From: Rhizobium sp. BK650
Lineage (GTDB): Bacteria > Pseudomonadota > Alphaproteobacteria > Rhizobiales > Rhizobiaceae
Direction: 5' to 3'
NCBI RefSeq assembly: GCF_014195325.1
Contig: NZ_JACIBK010000012.1
Location: forward strand, 124,001 to 188,000
DNA length: 64,000 nucleotides
This document shows positions 37,219 to 46,621 of the stretch, piece by piece. The notes beneath the pieces were generated by a model. That model saw only the letters and a list, made by a program, of their open reading frames with translations, searched no databases and was not told where the DNA came from. Position 1 is the first letter of the stretch. Every line of letters starts with the position of its first letter. The translations under genes were made by a program, and so were the position numbers.

Positions 37219-37322
37219 TCGATACTCCCTTTTGTCGAGAGTGTGTCTCGCAAACGCAAAGTGCGATTTCAAAATCGTGCGCTATTTTTTCGCAAATCTG
37301 CTTTTCCGCGCGTCGGCGCCGA

Positions 37323-38183
37323 TCATTGCAGTGATCGGCGATAGTCAGTGGGAGTGACGCCGACGATCCGGCGAAATACGCTCGAGAAATGTGCCTGGCT
37401 GGAGAAGCCGGTGGCATAGGCAATCTGCGAAAGTGTTTTTCTGCCATCGGCCAGGTAAATTCGAGCCCGTTCAATTCTTCGATCGAGTATGAACTGGTGC
37501 GGCGGCTTCCCGACGGCCTTCTTGAACGCGCGGCTGAAATGAAAGTGGCTCATGTGGGCGACGCTGGCCAGTTCATCGACATTGAGGTCGGCACGACCAA
37601 GATAATCCTCGACATACTCGGTCACCCGCCTCAGCTTTTCCGATGTTATCGACCGTATGGCGACGGCTGGTCTTGTTCCCAGGAGCCTGACGACCGAACA
37701 GGCGAGGGCCATGCCAAGATGCTCCATCAACAGAGGCTCAGCGTATTCGCTTTGCTCGACGGCTGCAGCGAGCGAAAGGGCCACCTGCAAGGTGGTCGGG
37801 TCCGATGCTGCACTGAATGCATCGTCGTTGAGGCGGTCAGGGTCGAACTCGCTCAAGCCCAGATTCTCGTAGAGCTTCGGAGCCTGGAAAATCGATATGT
37901 AATCTGCGGCGTCGCCTTCGACTTCGAAATTGATCGAAGCCGGCTGGAAGCCCAGGGTGAAGGACGGTCTATCGACAGATCTGAAATTTGCCGAACCATA
38001 TCGGTGTGCATATTTCCGGTGCGCAGTGCGGTTGATCGAGATCCTGTGAAGGGAGCCCTGTGAGATCATTTCGCCAGCAGAGCTGTGGTAGGTTTCTATG
38101 ATGAGGTCGCGCTGAACGAACGCTTTATATTGCTGAAGCGATGGCCGGCTTATCGAGAATATTTGTGGGTCAATGTCGAGCAT
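37323..38183 (-). CDS. AraC-family transcriptional regulator
   Basis: 286 residues. The C-terminal double helix-turn-helix is clear (LNVDELASVAHMSHFHFSRAF and LSQIAYATGFSSQAHFSSVFRRIVG). The N-terminal part is an effector domain of unclear type. The ATG at 38183 has GGAG at good spacing; the upstream ATGs have no site. It lies directly upstream of the VOC-ABC genes on the same strand and probably activates them. Confidence 0.85.
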   Translation of the reverse strand: MLDIDPQIFSISRPSLQQYKAFVQRDLIIETYHSSAGEMISQGSLHRISINRTAHRKYAHRYGSANFRSVDRPSFTLGFQPASINFEVEGDAADYISIFQAPKLYENLGLSEFDPDRLNDDAFSAASDPTTLQVALSLAAAVEQSEYAEPLLMEHLGMALACSVVRLLGTRPAVAIRSITSEKLRRVTEYVEDYLGRADLNVDELASVAHMSHFHFSRAFKKAVGKPPHQFILDRRIERARIYLADGRKTLSQIAYATGFSSQAHFSSVFRRIVGVTPTDYRRSLQ

Positions 38184-38282
38184 ATGGTGTTCTCCATCGC
38201 TCATAAGAAGCAATTTTTGCGCCAAATAAGAAGCGCGCATCTGTCCCCAGGCCGAAGGCGATGCCCCCGACAAAGGCAGGGC

Positions 38283-38305
38283 CAGCGCCTCGAGGGGAGG
38301 CGCTG
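38283..38305 (-). terminator. Hairpin after the cytosine deaminase gene
   Basis: A CAGCGCCT / AGGCGCTG stem with a seven-base loop, about 90 bases beyond the codA stop and before the AraC gene. No T run follows, so termination is plausible but not certain. Confidence 0.4.
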
Positions 38306-38392
38306 TTGACGGTCTTCAGGACGGGGGCAGGCGCTCGGGGATCGGAGTATGGCCGATCGGCAGCAGCGTTTCGTTCCTGCAGAAACCCGTTG

Positions 38393-39685
38393 TCAGCTCG
38401 CTGCGCGAGGATAGAAATCCGATGCGTCCAACCGTGCCGGTCTACCCGCGATCTCGAGTTCGCTCAGGCGAGGCGAGCTGCGCGCGATGACCTTGCCGCG
38501 GCGAATGACGGTCAGCCGATTCGCCTTCAGCCTGAGCGCTTCTAGCGGATCGCGCGCCTGCAGGATGACGAGGTCGGCATTCTTGCCCTTTTCCAAGCCG
38601 TAACCTTCAAGGCCCATCGTCTTTGCCGAGTTGACGGTCAGCGCGTTGAAGATCTTCTTCTTGTCCTCGACGCCGGCCATCTGCGCCACGTGGATCGCCA
38701 TATGGCCGACTTCCAACATGTCGCCGGAGCCCATCGAGTACCAGGGGTCCATGACGCAGTCATGGCCGAAGGAAACGTTGAGGCCGGCCTCCATCAATTC
38801 GCGCACCCGGGTCATGCCGCGCCGCTTCGGATAGGTGTCGTGCCGGCCCTGCAGCATGATGTTGATGAGCGGATTGGGTATGACGTTGATGCGAGCCTCA
38901 GCCATCAGCGCAATGAGCTTGGAGACGTAGTAATTGTCCATCGAATGCATGGAGGTGAGGTGCGAACCGGCGACCCGGCCCTGCAGCCCGAAGCGGACCG
39001 TCTCTGCCGCCAGCGTCTCGATATGGCGTGACATTGGATCGTCAGTCTCGTCGCAGTGCATGTCGACCGGCAAGCCGCGATCGGCGGCGATGCGGCAGAG
39101 TGCTGCGACCGAGGCTGCGCCATCGGCCATGGTGCGCTCGAAATGCGGAATGCCGCCGACAATATCGAGACCCATGTCGAGCGCGCGGTTCAGGGCGTCG
39201 ACGCCGCCGGGCGAACGATAGTAACCATCCTGCGGGAAGGCGACGAGCTGCAGGTCGATATACGGGGCAACCTTCTCACGCACCTCGATCAGCGCCTCGG
39301 CGGTCACCAGCCGCGGATCGCTGGTATCGACATGGCTGCGGATGGCAAGAAGCCCCTGCGAGACGGCAAGATCGCAATAGCGAAGCGCCCGCTCCACCAG
39401 CGCTTCGCGGGTGAGGATCGGCCGCAGTTCCCCCCAGAGCGCGATGCCTTCGAGAAGCGTGCCGGAGCGGTTCATGCGCGGCAGGCCGAGCGAGAGCGTT
39501 GCGTCCATGTGGAAATGCGGATCGACGAAGGGTGGGCTGACGAGCCGGCCGGTCGCATCGATTTCCTCGCCGGCACTGGCCTCGATTCTCGCCGCCACCT
39601 CGACGATTTTGCCCTTCTCTATGGCGATGTCGATGCCGTTGCGGCCGTCGGGAAGATTTGCATTTCTGATGATCAGGTCAAACAT
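38393..39685 (-). CDS. codA: Cytosine deaminase
   Basis: 430 residues with continuous similarity to E. coli CodA. Metal ligands and landmarks match: FVDPHFHMD, IRSHVDTSD, LVAFPQDGYY, IPHFERT, VDMHCDETDD, HLTSMHSMDNYY, NPLINIMLQGRHDTYPKRRGMTRV (quoted in part) and VSFGHDCVMDPWY, where the last Asp is catalytic. It converts cytosine to uracil and ammonia. It is the last gene of the BMP-type transporter operon, 36 bases after the permease. Confidence 0.9.
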   Translation of the reverse strand: MFDLIIRNANLPDGRNGIDIAIEKGKIVEVAARIEASAGEEIDATGRLVSPPFVDPHFHMDATLSLGLPRMNRSGTLLEGIALWGELRPILTREALVERALRYCDLAVSQGLLAIRSHVDTSDPRLVTAEALIEVREKVAPYIDLQLVAFPQDGYYRSPGGVDALNRALDMGLDIVGGIPHFERTMADGAASVAALCRIAADRGLPVDMHCDETDDPMSRHIETLAAETVRFGLQGRVAGSHLTSMHSMDNYYVSKLIALMAEARINVIPNPLINIMLQGRHDTYPKRRGMTRVRELMEAGLNVSFGHDCVMDPWYSMGSGDMLEVGHMAIHVAQMAGVEDKKKIFNALTVNSAKTMGLEGYGLEKGKNADLVILQARDPLEALRLKANRLTVIRRGKVIARSSPRLSELEIAGRPARLDASDFYPRAAS

Positions 39686-39721
39686 GGCGGCACCGGTCTG
39701 TTGTGTTTCTGAAGGATAGGA

Positions 39722-40666
39722 TCACCGCTCGCCGCGGCGATAGGGCTGCATCAGCGCCTGCGGTACGCGGGCGCGTCGGGCCATAACGGCAAGAGCTGCG
39801 ATCGACAGGAGATAGGGCGTCATCAGGAAAAGCTGATAGGGCACGACACCGCCGAGCACCGTCTGCAGCCTCAGCTGGAAGGCATCGAAGAAGGCGAAGA
39901 GCAGCGCGCCAAGCAGCGCCCGGCCGGGCCGCCACGAGGCGAAGACGACGAGCGCAATGGAGATCCAGCCGCGCCCCTGGACCATGGTCGGAAAGAAGCT
40001 GTTGAAGGCCGACAGCGTCAGGAAGGCGCCGCCGACGGCCATCAAGGCGCTTCCCGCAATGATCGCACCATAACGGATCCGGATCGGGTCTATACCCTGC
40101 GCCTCGGCGGCATGCGGGTTTTCGCCGGTCATGCGGATCGTCAGACCCAGTGGCGTCCGGAAGATCAGATAGCCCATCGCCAGCGCCAGAAAGAGCGCCA
40201 GATAGGTCGGCGCCGTCTGTGCAAAAAGGGCCGGGCCAAGGAAGGGCAGGCCGGAGAGGACGGGAATATCGATCGGCTGGAAAGGCACGATCGTCGGCGG
40301 GGTGCCGGCGAGCGGCACGACCAGGCGGAAGATGAAATAGCTGAGGCTGGAGGCAAAGAGCGTGATGCCGAGACCTGTGACGTGCTGCGACAGGCCAAGG
40401 GTGACGGTCAAAAGGGCGTGCAGCAGGCCGAAGACCGCGCCGGCAAAGGCTGCGACCAGGAGGCCGGTCCAGAGATCGGCGCCGTGAAAGACCGCAAGCC
40501 AGCCGATCATCGCCCCGAAGGTCATGATGCCTTCGATGCCGAGATTGAGTACCCCCGCGCGCTCACAGAGCAGCGCGCCGAGCGTGCCGAAGATCAGCGG
40601 TGTGGCGATGCGCAGCACGGCGGCCCAGAGGCCTGCAGAGGAGACAATGTCGATCAGAGCCATCAT
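39722..40666 (-). CDS. ABC permease of the BMP-dependent nucleoside/nucleobase type
   Basis: 314 residues with about eight to ten membrane segments and the family sequence ERAGVLNLGIEGIMTFGAMIGW and GENPHAAEAQGIDPIRIRYG. These permeases work with BMP/PnrA-like binding proteins. The gene overlaps the other permease by four bases. Confidence 0.87.
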   Translation of the reverse strand: MMALIDIVSSAGLWAAVLRIATPLIFGTLGALLCERAGVLNLGIEGIMTFGAMIGWLAVFHGADLWTGLLVAAFAGAVFGLLHALLTVTLGLSQHVTGLGITLFASSLSYFIFRLVVPLAGTPPTIVPFQPIDIPVLSGLPFLGPALFAQTAPTYLALFLALAMGYLIFRTPLGLTIRMTGENPHAAEAQGIDPIRIRYGAIIAGSALMAVGGAFLTLSAFNSFFPTMVQGRGWISIALVVFASWRPGRALLGALLFAFFDAFQLRLQTVLGGVVPYQLFLMTPYLLSIAALAVMARRARVPQALMQPYRRGER

Positions 40667-41724
40667 CTGCGGATCCTGTATTGGGTGAAGAACAGCGCGA
40701 TCAGCATGGTGAGCAGTGAGACGGCGACCGTCACGTCGGCAATATAGGTCGGTATGCCGAGCGCCCGGCTCATGCCGTCGGCGCCGACGAACATCGTGGC
40801 GGTGAAGAGGGCTGCGGCAATCACGCCGATTGGGTGCAGGTTAGCAAGCATCGCGACGATGATGCCGGAATAACCGAAACCGGGCGACAGATCGGTCGTC
40901 ACATAGCCCTTGACGCCCATCACCTCGATCGCACCCGCCAGACCAGCAAGACCGCCGGAAAGGCAGGCAACTTTCACCAGCGTGATGCCAAGCGGCACGC
41001 CGGCAAAGACGGCGCCGAAAGGATTGAGACCGGCGGCGCGCGAACGCAGACCGAAGACAGTGCGCGACTGGAGAAAATATACGGCAAATGCAATGACGAT
41101 GGCGATGATGAAGCCGACATGCAGCCGCGAACGCGCCACCAGTTTCGGCAGCAGCGCGTGATCGCTGACCGGCATGGACTGCGGCCAGCCGAAGGCGAGC
41201 GGATCCTTCAGGACGCCATCGATCAGCATTGAGACGAAGAGAAGGGCGACGAAATTCAACAGCAGGCTCGTGACCACTTCATCAACCGAAAAGCGCAGCC
41301 GCAGCCAGAGCGGCACGAGAATCAGCACCATGCCGGCGACAGCCCCCGCAATCAGCAAAGCCGGAATGAGAAGTGTCGCCGGAAGGCCTGCAAGGAGATT
41401 GGAGCCGAGTGCCGCAACCGTGATGGCGCCGATATAGAACTGGCCCTCGGCGCCGATATTCCAGAGCCGGGCGCGGAAGGCGACAGCTGCGGCAAGGCCG
41501 GTCAGCATCAGCGGCGTCGCCCGCGTCAGCGTCTCCGTCACCGAAAGCCGCGTGCCAAAGGCGCCGGTTAGAATGCGCCAATAGGCTTCGAAGACAGGGG
41601 CGCCGGCAAGCGCAATCAGTATGCCGGCAATAGCGAGTGCGGCGATGACGGCGCCGACAGGCGCTGCCACGACCAGGTAGAGCGGCCGGTGATCGCGACG
41701 TTCAAGACGCATGCTGGGCCTCAT
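40663..41724 (-). CDS. ABC permease of the BMP-dependent nucleoside/nucleobase type
   Basis: 353 residues, similar plan to its partner: LRLSVTETLTRATPLMLTGLA-like N-terminus, RARLWNIGAEGQFYIGAITV and AAGLNPFGAVFAGVPLGI. It forms the channel with the other permease. Its start lies inside the end of the ATPase gene (23-base overlap). Confidence 0.87.
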   Translation of the reverse strand: MRPSMRLERRDHRPLYLVVAAPVGAVIAALAIAGILIALAGAPVFEAYWRILTGAFGTRLSVTETLTRATPLMLTGLAAAVAFRARLWNIGAEGQFYIGAITVAALGSNLLAGLPATLLIPALLIAGAVAGMVLILVPLWLRLRFSVDEVVTSLLLNFVALLFVSMLIDGVLKDPLAFGWPQSMPVSDHALLPKLVARSRLHVGFIIAIVIAFAVYFLQSRTVFGLRSRAAGLNPFGAVFAGVPLGITLVKVACLSGGLAGLAGAIEVMGVKGYVTTDLSPGFGYSGIIVAMLANLHPIGVIAAALFTATMFVGADGMSRALGIPTYIADVTVAVSLLTMLIALFFTQYRIRR

Positions 41725-43231
41725 ACGTCCATTCGCCTGACATCATCAGGCCGAGTTTCCGGGGATCGGCACTTTGGGCGTCAATTGGGGGCGACAGGCG
41801 ACCCTTGACGATCGCCTGTATGCGATCGGCAAGGCCGATCACCTCGTCCAGATCCTCCGATATCAAAAGTACGGCCGTGCCCTCCTTGCGTGCCTGCAAT
41901 ATCCGGGCATGGACGGCGGCAACCGCACCCTCGTCTAGCCCGCGCGTCGGCTGCGCAGCAATCAGGATCTTCGGCCTGCCATGCAGGTTGCGGCCGAGGA
42001 TCAGCTTTTGCATGTTGCCGCCAGACAGAAGCCGCGTGCGCGTCGCCGGTCCGCCGCCGCGAATATCGAACTCAGCGATGATCTCCTGGGCGAAGGCCAT
42101 GCCGGCCTTGCGGTCGACCAGCCCACGGCGAGAGAAACGCGGCGAGGCGATGCGCTCCAGCACGGCATTTTCCCAGACCGCGAGTTCGCCGATCGCCCCT
42201 TCCTTGTTGCGATCCTCCGGAATGCGGCCGATGCCGGCGTCGATCAGACTTTCGACACTGAGGTCGGTGACCGGCTGCCCGAAGAGCATGATATCGCCGC
42301 GGCTCCAGCCCGCCAGTCCGCTGACGAGATGGCTGAGTGTCGTCTGGCCATTACCGGAGACGCCGATAATGCCGAGTGTCTCGCCAGCATGGAGCCGAAA
42401 ACTGATATCTCTCAGCCGCTTCTGGCCGCCGTCAGAGACGGTGACACCGACAGCCTCGAAAACCACCGCGCCGGGCTTAGACGTTTCGCGCACCGGGCGC
42501 GTCACTCGGCGGCCAACCATGAGTTCGGCAAGCTCCGCCTTGCTGGTCTGACCGGTCAGCCGTTCGGCGACCACCTTTCCGCCGCGCAGCACGACGACCC
42601 GGTCGGCGGCACCGATCACCTCGTCGAGCTTGTGAGAAATGAAGATCAGCGACAGTCCCTGCCGGGCCATTTCCCGAAGCGTCTGGAAAAGGCGCTCCGC
42701 CTCGATATTGGTCAATACCGCCGTCGGTTCGTCGAGGATGAGAATTCGGGCATCGTTATAAAGCGCCTTGAGGATTTCGACACGCTGCTGCTCGCCGACC
42801 GAGAGGTCGCCAAGCCGGGCATCGGGGTTGACGCTGAGGCCGAAGCGGGAGGCAATGGAAAGAAGCCTGGCGCGACCGGCCGCTCTCTCCGATTTGAAGG
42901 ACCAGAGCTTTTCCGTCCCCGTCATGACGTTTTCGAGCACGGTGAGGTTGGGCGCCAGGGAGAAATGCTGGTGCACCATGCCGATGCCGGCACGGATCGC
43001 CGCGCGCGGCCGGCCGGCCGGCAATTCGCTGCCTTCGATATGGATCGTGCCTGCATCCGGCACATAATGGCCGAAGAGGATGCTCATCAGCGTCGTCTTG
43101 CCGGCGCCGTTTTCGCCGAGCAGGGCCAGCACTTCACCCTTGGCGAGGTTCAGCGAAATATCGTCATTGGCCTGGATCACGCCGAAACGCTTGTTGATAC
43201 CGTCGAGCTGGAGCACGGGAGCTGATGTCAT
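41702..43231 (-). CDS. ABC ATP-binding protein, two cassettes, BMP-type nucleoside uptake
   Basis: 509 residues. The first cassette has LLGENGAGKTTLMSIL, LSVGEQQRVEILKAL and LILDEPTAVLTNIE; the second has IGVSGNGQTTLSHLVSGL, a degenerate signature and LIAAQPTRGLDEGAV. This is the YufO/NupO type that drives nucleoside or nucleobase uptake. The start overlaps the amidase stop (ATGA). Confidence 0.88.
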   Translation of the reverse strand: MTSAPVLQLDGINKRFGVIQANDDISLNLAKGEVLALLGENGAGKTTLMSILFGHYVPDAGTIHIEGSELPAGRPRAAIRAGIGMVHQHFSLAPNLTVLENVMTGTEKLWSFKSERAAGRARLLSIASRFGLSVNPDARLGDLSVGEQQRVEILKALYNDARILILDEPTAVLTNIEAERLFQTLREMARQGLSLIFISHKLDEVIGAADRVVVLRGGKVVAERLTGQTSKAELAELMVGRRVTRPVRETSKPGAVVFEAVGVTVSDGGQKRLRDISFRLHAGETLGIIGVSGNGQTTLSHLVSGLAGWSRGDIMLFGQPVTDLSVESLIDAGIGRIPEDRNKEGAIGELAVWENAVLERIASPRFSRRGLVDRKAGMAFAQEIIAEFDIRGGGPATRTRLLSGGNMQKLILGRNLHGRPKILIAAQPTRGLDEGAVAAVHARILQARKEGTAVLLISEDLDEVIGLADRIQAIVKGRLSPPIDAQSADPRKLGLMMSGEWTYEAQHAS

Positions 43232-44676
43232 GAGGTAAGTCCGGCAATGGCATGGGGGTGGAGCCAACGTTGCTCCGCTTCCAGCCGCCAGGCAAGGGCA
43301 AGCAGCAGTGGTTCGCGACCCATCGGAGCCAGCAATTGCACAGGCAGCGGCATTCCCTCGCCATCGCTTCCAAAAGGCAGTGTCAGCGCCGGAAAGCCGG
43401 AAATATTGGCAAGACAGGCAAGTGGCGCAAAGCGCGCCATGCGGTTCAAATGCAGATCAGTATCCTGATGATCGGTCGGGAAGGAGCCGATCGGCAGAGG
43501 GGCTATCGCCAGCATCGGTGTCAGCAGGCAGTCGATATCGTCGAACAGGTGCCAGAGGTCATGGCTGACATGCGGCATGGTGCTGAGGCTCTGCCAGAGT
43601 GCGGTCGGCGCAATTCTGGCTCCGCGCAAGGCAAAGGCTGCCGTCAGAGGTTCGGCCTTCGCGAGGTCGAGACGGAAGCTATCGACGAGCCATGCCAGAT
43701 TGATTGCGACGATATCGGCGAAAATGCCGGCACTCGCGATGACGCTCGCTTGAAGTCGCTGCCACTCCACGATGACGATCTCATGTCCATCTGCCTCGAG
43801 GCTGCGGGCCGCGGCCTCCACCGCTTGCTGTCGTGCAGCCTCGGTCGGAAAGTCGCTGCCTGTATCCGTCAGCAGGCCGATACGCAGACGGGTTTTTTCG
43901 CTCGCGTCGAGAGCCGGTGCCGCATAAGGGCCGGCAGGGTTTCCATGAAGCGCGTCGAATATTGCGCCGGCATCGCGGACCGAGCGGCAGACGGCCAGTT
44001 CGCTGGCGATGCCGCCAAGATGATTGCCGAAGCCCGGTCCGCCCGGAATGGCACCGCGGCTGGGCTTCAGGCCAACGAGGCCGCAACAGGCGGCGGGCAC
44101 GCGAATGGAGCCTCCGGCATCCGTTGCATGGGCAATCGCCACGATGCCGGCCGCGACGGCAGCGGCCGCACCACCGGAAGAACCGCCCGCCGTGCGGGCG
44201 AAATCGAGCGGATTGCGGCAGACAGGCCCGCGCATGGGTTCGCTTGCAAGGGAGAGGCCGACTTCCGGGCTGGTGGTGAGACCGAAGAGGCTGAAACCGG
44301 CCTGACGAAAACGATCTGCGAGATCGGAATCGGCAGACGCATCCAGCATGCCGTCGAAGAGCCGTGAGCCACCGCGAACCGGAAGACCCTTGAACGGGCC
44401 GCCGAGATCCTTGGCAAGCGTCGGCACGCCGGCAAACGGCCGGACGGAGAATATGGCGGGATCGCCTCGATATTCGCGATCAAGTGCGGCGGCATCAGCC
44501 AGGCCCAGGTCTTCGTCGAGTTGACAGATCGCGCCCAGCGCATCGTTTGCTCTTGCGGCGGAAATCGCAGCCTTCATCGCTTCGGTGCAATCAAATGCAC
44601 CGCTCCCGATCCGGGCGGCGAGCGCGATCGCGTCGCCGCCCGGTATCGAACTCTTGCTTTTCTCAATCCCGTTCAT
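43228..44676 (-). CDS. Amidase signature-family hydrolase
   Basis: 482 residues with the Ser-Ser-Lys triad region: the Lys in GVPTLAKDLGG, the first Ser in AGGSSGGAAAAVAAG, and the nucleophile Ser in DAGGSIRVPAACCGLVGLKP. Members hydrolyse amides, carbamates or allophanate. It lies between the binding-protein and ATPase genes of the nucleobase operon. A role in a ring-opening or ureide step of pyrimidine breakdown is a reasonable guess, not shown by sequence. Confidence 0.87.
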   Translation of the reverse strand: MNGIEKSKSSIPGGDAIALAARIGSGAFDCTEAMKAAISAARANDALGAICQLDEDLGLADAAALDREYRGDPAIFSVRPFAGVPTLAKDLGGPFKGLPVRGGSRLFDGMLDASADSDLADRFRQAGFSLFGLTTSPEVGLSLASEPMRGPVCRNPLDFARTAGGSSGGAAAAVAAGIVAIAHATDAGGSIRVPAACCGLVGLKPSRGAIPGGPGFGNHLGGIASELAVCRSVRDAGAIFDALHGNPAGPYAAPALDASEKTRLRIGLLTDTGSDFPTEAARQQAVEAAARSLEADGHEIVIVEWQRLQASVIASAGIFADIVAINLAWLVDSFRLDLAKAEPLTAAFALRGARIAPTALWQSLSTMPHVSHDLWHLFDDIDCLLTPMLAIAPLPIGSFPTDHQDTDLHLNRMARFAPLACLANISGFPALTLPFGSDGEGMPLPVQLLAPMGREPLLLALAWRLEAEQRWLHPHAIAGLTS

Positions 44677-44688
44677 GCAGATGTCGGT

Positions 44689-45675
44689 TTACTTCGGCTC
44701 CTCGGGCATGATCGGAACCTCGAAGGCACCGGACTTGATGGCGGCGCGCTTAGCTTCCATCGCCGCTTCGGCTTCTGCCGGTGCAACGCCCTTGACGTAG
44801 ACGATGTCGCTGCCGCCTTCCTTCATGAGGCCGAAGCGGGTGTAGTTGTTGCCGGTCGGCTTGCCGGCCTTCACATCGGCGATCGCCGCGTTCAGGATCG
44901 GCCGGAAACCCCAGATGGCATTGGCAAAGACGGTGTCGGGATAACGCGGCGTATAGTCGATCAGCGAACCGACCGATTTGATGCCGCGCTCCTTGGCAGC
45001 GTCGGCCGTGCCGATACGCTCGCCGAAGAGGATGTCGGCGCCTGCATCGATCTGGGCAAGGCCGGCCTCGCGCGCCTTCGGCGGATCAAAGAAGGTGCCG
45101 ATGAAGGCGACGAGGTGCTTGGCATCCGGGCGAACTTCCTTCACGCCGGCAGCAAAGGCATTCATCAGCATGTTGACTTCCGGGATCGGAAGCGCACCGA
45201 CCGAGCCGACGATGCCCGACTTCGTCATCTTGCCGGCAAGCATTCCGGCGAGATAGGCGCCATCGTGATTCCAGGTGCCGAAGACGCCGAAATTGCCGCC
45301 CGACGGCTCGCCGCTGGAGCCCAGCATGAAGGCGGTCTTCGGATAGTCGGCGGCCACCTGGCGGGCTTCGCGCTCGACGGCATAGGCCTCGCCGACGATG
45401 AGGGCGCAGCCCTGTTCGGCATATTCGCGCATCGCACGCGGATAGTCGGTGCCCGAAACGCCTTCGGAAAAGACGTATTCAATCACGCCTTCCGAAGCAG
45501 CGTCCTGGAGGGCCTTGTGCAGACAGGAGTTCCAGGCATTTTCCACGGGCGAGGCGTGAATGCCTGCAACCTTCAGTTTTTCCTGCGCCCAGAGCTTGGG
45601 TGCAAAGGCGGTTGTACCGAGTGCCATGCCGGAGGCAAGCACTGCGCGGCGAGAGATAATGATCTGATTTTTCAT
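44689..45675 (-). CDS. BMP/PnrA-family substrate-binding lipoprotein-like protein
   Basis: 328 residues with a Tat-like signal (SRRAVLASGMALGTTAFAP). BMP-family features are present: KVAGIHASPVENAWNSCLHK, GCALIVGEAYAVEREARQV and GVFGTWNHDGAYLAGMLAG. These proteins bind nucleosides or nucleobases. It is the first gene of the operon: bmp-amidase-ATPase-permease-permease-codA. No lipobox Cys is seen after the signal, so it is probably free in the periplasm. Confidence 0.88.
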   Translation of the reverse strand: MKNQIIISRRAVLASGMALGTTAFAPKLWAQEKLKVAGIHASPVENAWNSCLHKALQDAASEGVIEYVFSEGVSGTDYPRAMREYAEQGCALIVGEAYAVEREARQVAADYPKTAFMLGSSGEPSGGNFGVFGTWNHDGAYLAGMLAGKMTKSGIVGSVGALPIPEVNMLMNAFAAGVKEVRPDAKHLVAFIGTFFDPPKAREAGLAQIDAGADILFGERIGTADAAKERGIKSVGSLIDYTPRYPDTVFANAIWGFRPILNAAIADVKAGKPTGNNYTRFGLMKEGGSDIVYVKGVAPAEAEAAMEAKRAAIKSGAFEVPIMPEEPK

Positions 45676-45705
45676 GAGTTCCCCTCTTTTTACCAGATGG
45701 ATAAA

Positions 45706-45734
45706 ACTCTATGGATCGCCCAAAATTGTGTCAA
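45706..45734 (-). promoter_or_regulatory. Sigma-70-type promoter of the nucleobase operon
   Basis: On the minus strand, TTGACA is separated by 17 bases from TAGAGT, about 30 bases before the binding-protein start. An ATCCAT direct repeat overlaps the downstream part and may be a regulator site. Confidence 0.6.
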
Positions 45735-45815
45735 GTAATGCTGCTGCGCAAAAACTAGACAATGGCTGTGAGCGCCTGCTCTCTTGGGCTACGGAGAGAG
45801 GGAGAAGCGCCGCTC

Positions 45816-46592
45816 TTATTGGTGCTGCATGACGCTCAATCCGCCATCGATCGTCAGGCAGGTGGCGTTCATGAAGGTGCACTCATCCGAGATCATGAAA
45901 ATCGCCGCCATGGCAATCTCCTGCGGCGTGGCGATGCGACCGCCCGGATGCAGTTTCATGGTCTCAGCCTTTGCCTTTTCGGGATCGGCAAAGCCGTTCC
46001 AGTAATCGATGACCTTCTGGGTCGAGACGTAGCCGGGCGCGATCGCGTTCACACGCACGTTTTGAGGCGCATATTCGATGCCGAGGGACTTGGTCATGCC
46101 GAGAAGCGCATGTTTGGCGAGCGGGTAGGGGAAGGTGTGCGGAATGATGGTGAAGGCGTGGGTCGAGGCGATATTGAGGATCACGCCACCACCTTCTGCG
46201 ATCATCTGCGGCAGCACTGAGCGGCAGCAGTGCCAGGCGCCTTTGAGGTTGATGTCGAAGCATCGCTGCCACTCTTCGTCTGTCGTCTGCAATGGTTCGG
46301 CAAAGACATTGACGCCGGCATTGTTGACGAGGGCATTGATGGTGCCGATCTGTTTGTCTGCCTTGGCGACGGCGGCCTTGATTGCGGCGGCATTGCCAAT
46401 GTCGGCAGCTTCATAGCCGAGCACGGCGCCTCTTGCCGCCAGTTCTGCGGCAGTTTCTTTAAGCAGCTCTTCATCGCGATCGACGAGGAAGAGGCGGGCA
46501 TCCTCGGCCGCGAATGCCTCGGCGATCGCCTGTCCGATCCCCTGGGCGGCGCCGGTGATGAAAACCCGTTTTCCGGAAAGGCGGTTTGGCAT
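45816..46592 (-). CDS. Short-chain dehydrogenase, probable sugar 1-dehydrogenase
   Basis: 258 residues: GAAQGIGQA cofactor motif, an acidic LVDRDEE (favours NAD), NNAGVNV, Ser in IASTHAF, and the catalytic YPLAK. The ATG follows GGAGG. It shares a strand with the aldose epimerase gene (29 bases) and is divergent from araFGH, so oxidation of an aldose such as L-arabinose or D-galactose at C1 is plausible. The specificity is not visible. Confidence 0.84.
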   Translation of the reverse strand: MPNRLSGKRVFITGAAQGIGQAIAEAFAAEDARLFLVDRDEELLKETAAELAARGAVLGYEAADIGNAAAIKAAVAKADKQIGTINALVNNAGVNVFAEPLQTTDEEWQRCFDINLKGAWHCCRSVLPQMIAEGGGVILNIASTHAFTIIPHTFPYPLAKHALLGMTKSLGIEYAPQNVRVNAIAPGYVSTQKVIDYWNGFADPEKAKAETMKLHPGGRIATPQEIAMAAIFMISDECTFMNATCLTIDGGLSVMQHQ

Positions 46593-46621
46593 CGTCTGTT
46601 TCCTCCTTATGCGCGTCATAA

